DNA of 6,041 nucleotides from Desulfobulbaceae bacterium (GTDB lineage Bacteria; Desulfobacterota; Desulfobulbia; Desulfobulbales; DAOVSZ01). Below are positions 5,211 through 6,041 of the stretch, in pieces; the stretch's first letter is position 1; each line of letters begins with the position of its first letter. The position numbers were made by a program, and so were the translations under genes. The notes under the pieces are model-generated. The model was given only the letters and a program-made list of their open reading frames with translations. It was not told the origin of the DNA and did no database searches. The stretch is taken from assembly GCA_030627725.1 (NCBI GenBank), contig DAOVSZ010000178.1, positions 1 to 6,041 of the forward strand, read 5' to 3'.

Positions 5211-5528
5211 ATGAAAAATACTCTTGTTCTTTTCTCAATCGCCATTCTCTCCCTGCTGCTCACCGCTTCGTCTGCACAAGCTTCCGAGGACATCAATCAG
5301 GACACCACGCAGCAGGTTATTACTGCCGGCCCTGTCGATCTCCTTGGTCTTATCGAAAAACAGGGCAAAGATCTGTCACGGGAAATCAGGCAGACCAAAC
5401 GGGAGATAGCGGCCTTGCGTCATGAGTTGAAACAGCCAGGCATAAAGGAAAGTTTCGCTGGGATTGGTTATATCTTCGGTTTTCTAGGTATCGCCTTTTA
5501 TTTTGCAGCCAAGCAGAAAAAACCATAA
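5211..5528 (+). CDS. Small membrane-anchored periplasmic protein corresponding to the C-terminal part of NikL
   Basis: The 105-residue product has its own signal peptide (core LVLFSIAILSLLL, cleavage after A24, SAQA|SED). A polar region at 25-45 is followed by a charged heptad-like helix at about 46-75 (LLGLIEKQGKDLSREIRQ and on), and one C-terminal transmembrane helix at about 82-100 (SFAGIGYIFGFLGIAFYF), ending in KQKKP. The GIGYIFGxxGIAxYF helix is what closes single-chain NikL proteins as I recall them, so this looks like the anchor half of a split NikL. A double-anchored or N-cleaved topology with the bulk in the periplasm is predicted. ATG 5211 is preferred because the signal peptide starts there; GTG 5193 would add six polar residues and create a GTGA overlap with the preceding stop. 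Neither has a strong Shine-Dalgarno, so coupling to the upstream gene is likely. NikM follows after 24 bases. Confidence 0.8.
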   Translation: MKNTLVLFSIAILSLLLTASSAQASEDINQDTTQQVITAGPVDLLGLIEKQGKDLSREIRQTKREIAALRHELKQPGIKESFAGIGYIFGFLGIAFYFAAKQKKP

Positions 5529-5552
5529 TCACTGAACCTTGTACCTTTTCCT

Positions 5553-6041
5553 ATGCATATCTCAGACGGGGTCCTCCCTACTACCATAGCCTTGGGCGGT
5601 TATGCCGCGGCAACAGCCATTGCAGCCTGGAGTGTCAGGAAAACAGCGGCAGACGATCTTCCAAAGGTTGCTGTTGTCACCTCCTCCTTTTTCGTCGCCT
5701 CACTGGTCCATGTCCCGCTTGGTCCGACAAGTGTTCACCTGCTCATCCCAGGCCTTATCGGAATCCTCTTGCGTCAGTCCGCCTTTGTCTCCATCCTCCT
5801 GGGGCTTCTCCTCCAAAGCCTTCTCTTTCAGTTCGGCGGCATCACGGCGCTTGGCGCGAATGCCCTGCTTATGGGGATTCCGGCCCTGACCTGTGGTTTT
5901 CTGTTCAGCCGTATACGAGGCACGACTCTCCAGAACCATGTTGCAGCCGCAGCATTTTGCGGCGGCCTCGGCACCGCCCTTGCCGCTCTTTTTCTGGCGC
6001 TCTTTCTTGCCGCGGGCGGTGACGATTTTAGCGGTGTCGCA
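5553..6041 (+). CDS. nikM: NikM/CbiM-type substrate-binding membrane component of a Ni/Co ECF transporter (3' end cut off)
   Basis: The 163 visible residues begin with MHISDGVLP, the signature N-terminus of CbiM/NikM, where the amino-terminal Met and His2 coordinate the metal. Hydrophobic helices follow: about 12-26, 38-53, 61-80, 84-105 and 110-120, then more to the edge. The loops include SLVHVPLGPTSVHLLIPG (H53, H62) and LLQSLLFQFGGITALGAN. H62 probably corresponds to the second His ligand (H67) of the crystallised NikM2. The protein takes Ni(II) or Co(II) across the inner membrane together with CbiQ/NikQ and the ATPase CbiO/NikO, expected to the right of the window. NikR, NikK- and NikL-like neighbours favour nickel over cobalt. 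The start is fixed by the MH motif, although no Shine-Dalgarno is visible before it. The gene is open to the right edge; no defects seen. Confidence 0.95.
   Translation, partial: MHISDGVLPTTIALGGYAAATAIAAWSVRKTAADDLPKVAVVTSSFFVASLVHVPLGPTSVHLLIPGLIGILLRQSAFVSILLGLLLQSLLFQFGGITALGANALLMGIPALTCGFLFSRIRGTTLQNHVAAAAFCGGLGTALAALFLALFLAAGGDDFSGVA

Overview
The window is a compact, almost fully coding stretch in which every convincing gene lies on the + strand. The gene set points to a Gram-negative anaerobe of the former Deltaproteobacteria (Desulfobacterota): a divergent polysaccharide deacetylase, a long KamA-family radical SAM protein, NikR, and a NikK/NikL/NikM-type nickel uptake operon. This is inferred from gene content and protein style; I see no rRNA or other direct taxonomic marker.

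Left part (1-1143): the C-terminal end of a divergent polysaccharide deacetylase (cell-envelope family) enters from the left edge. It overlaps by 8 bases a complete SAM hydrolase/hydroxide adenosyltransferase of the DUF62 family.

Middle (1144-3490): right after the hydrolase stop there is a good sigma70-like promoter overlaid by a perfect 10-bp inverted repeat. It drives a small ArsR-family repressor whose only two cysteines, C26 and C92, have the position and 66-residue spacing of the SqrR/BigR/YgaV sulfide/persulfide sensors. A 595-residue KamA-family radical SAM aminomutase homologue follows. It keeps the cluster and PLP residues. By hand alignment it has Lys and Asn where lysine 2,3-aminomutase uses two Asp to bind lysine, the pattern reported for glutamate 2,3-aminomutase. 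It also has a ~190-residue N-terminal extension.

Right part (3464-6041): a short 7-bp tandem repeat leads into nikR, which has all four high-affinity Ni ligands at the E. coli numbering. The 150-base gap after nikR carries a candidate promoter, three direct GTAACAC copies (candidate NikR half-sites) and a leader hairpin with a T8 tract that could act as terminator or attenuator. It opens an operon for an ECF-type Ni/Co importer: a DUF4198 periplasmic protein (NikK-like), NikL apparently split into two separately secreted proteins, and the start of NikM/CbiM, cut by the right edge. The energising subunits (NikQ/CbiQ and NikO/CbiO) would be expected just beyond it. The working model is that NikR senses Ni and shuts off the importer next to it.
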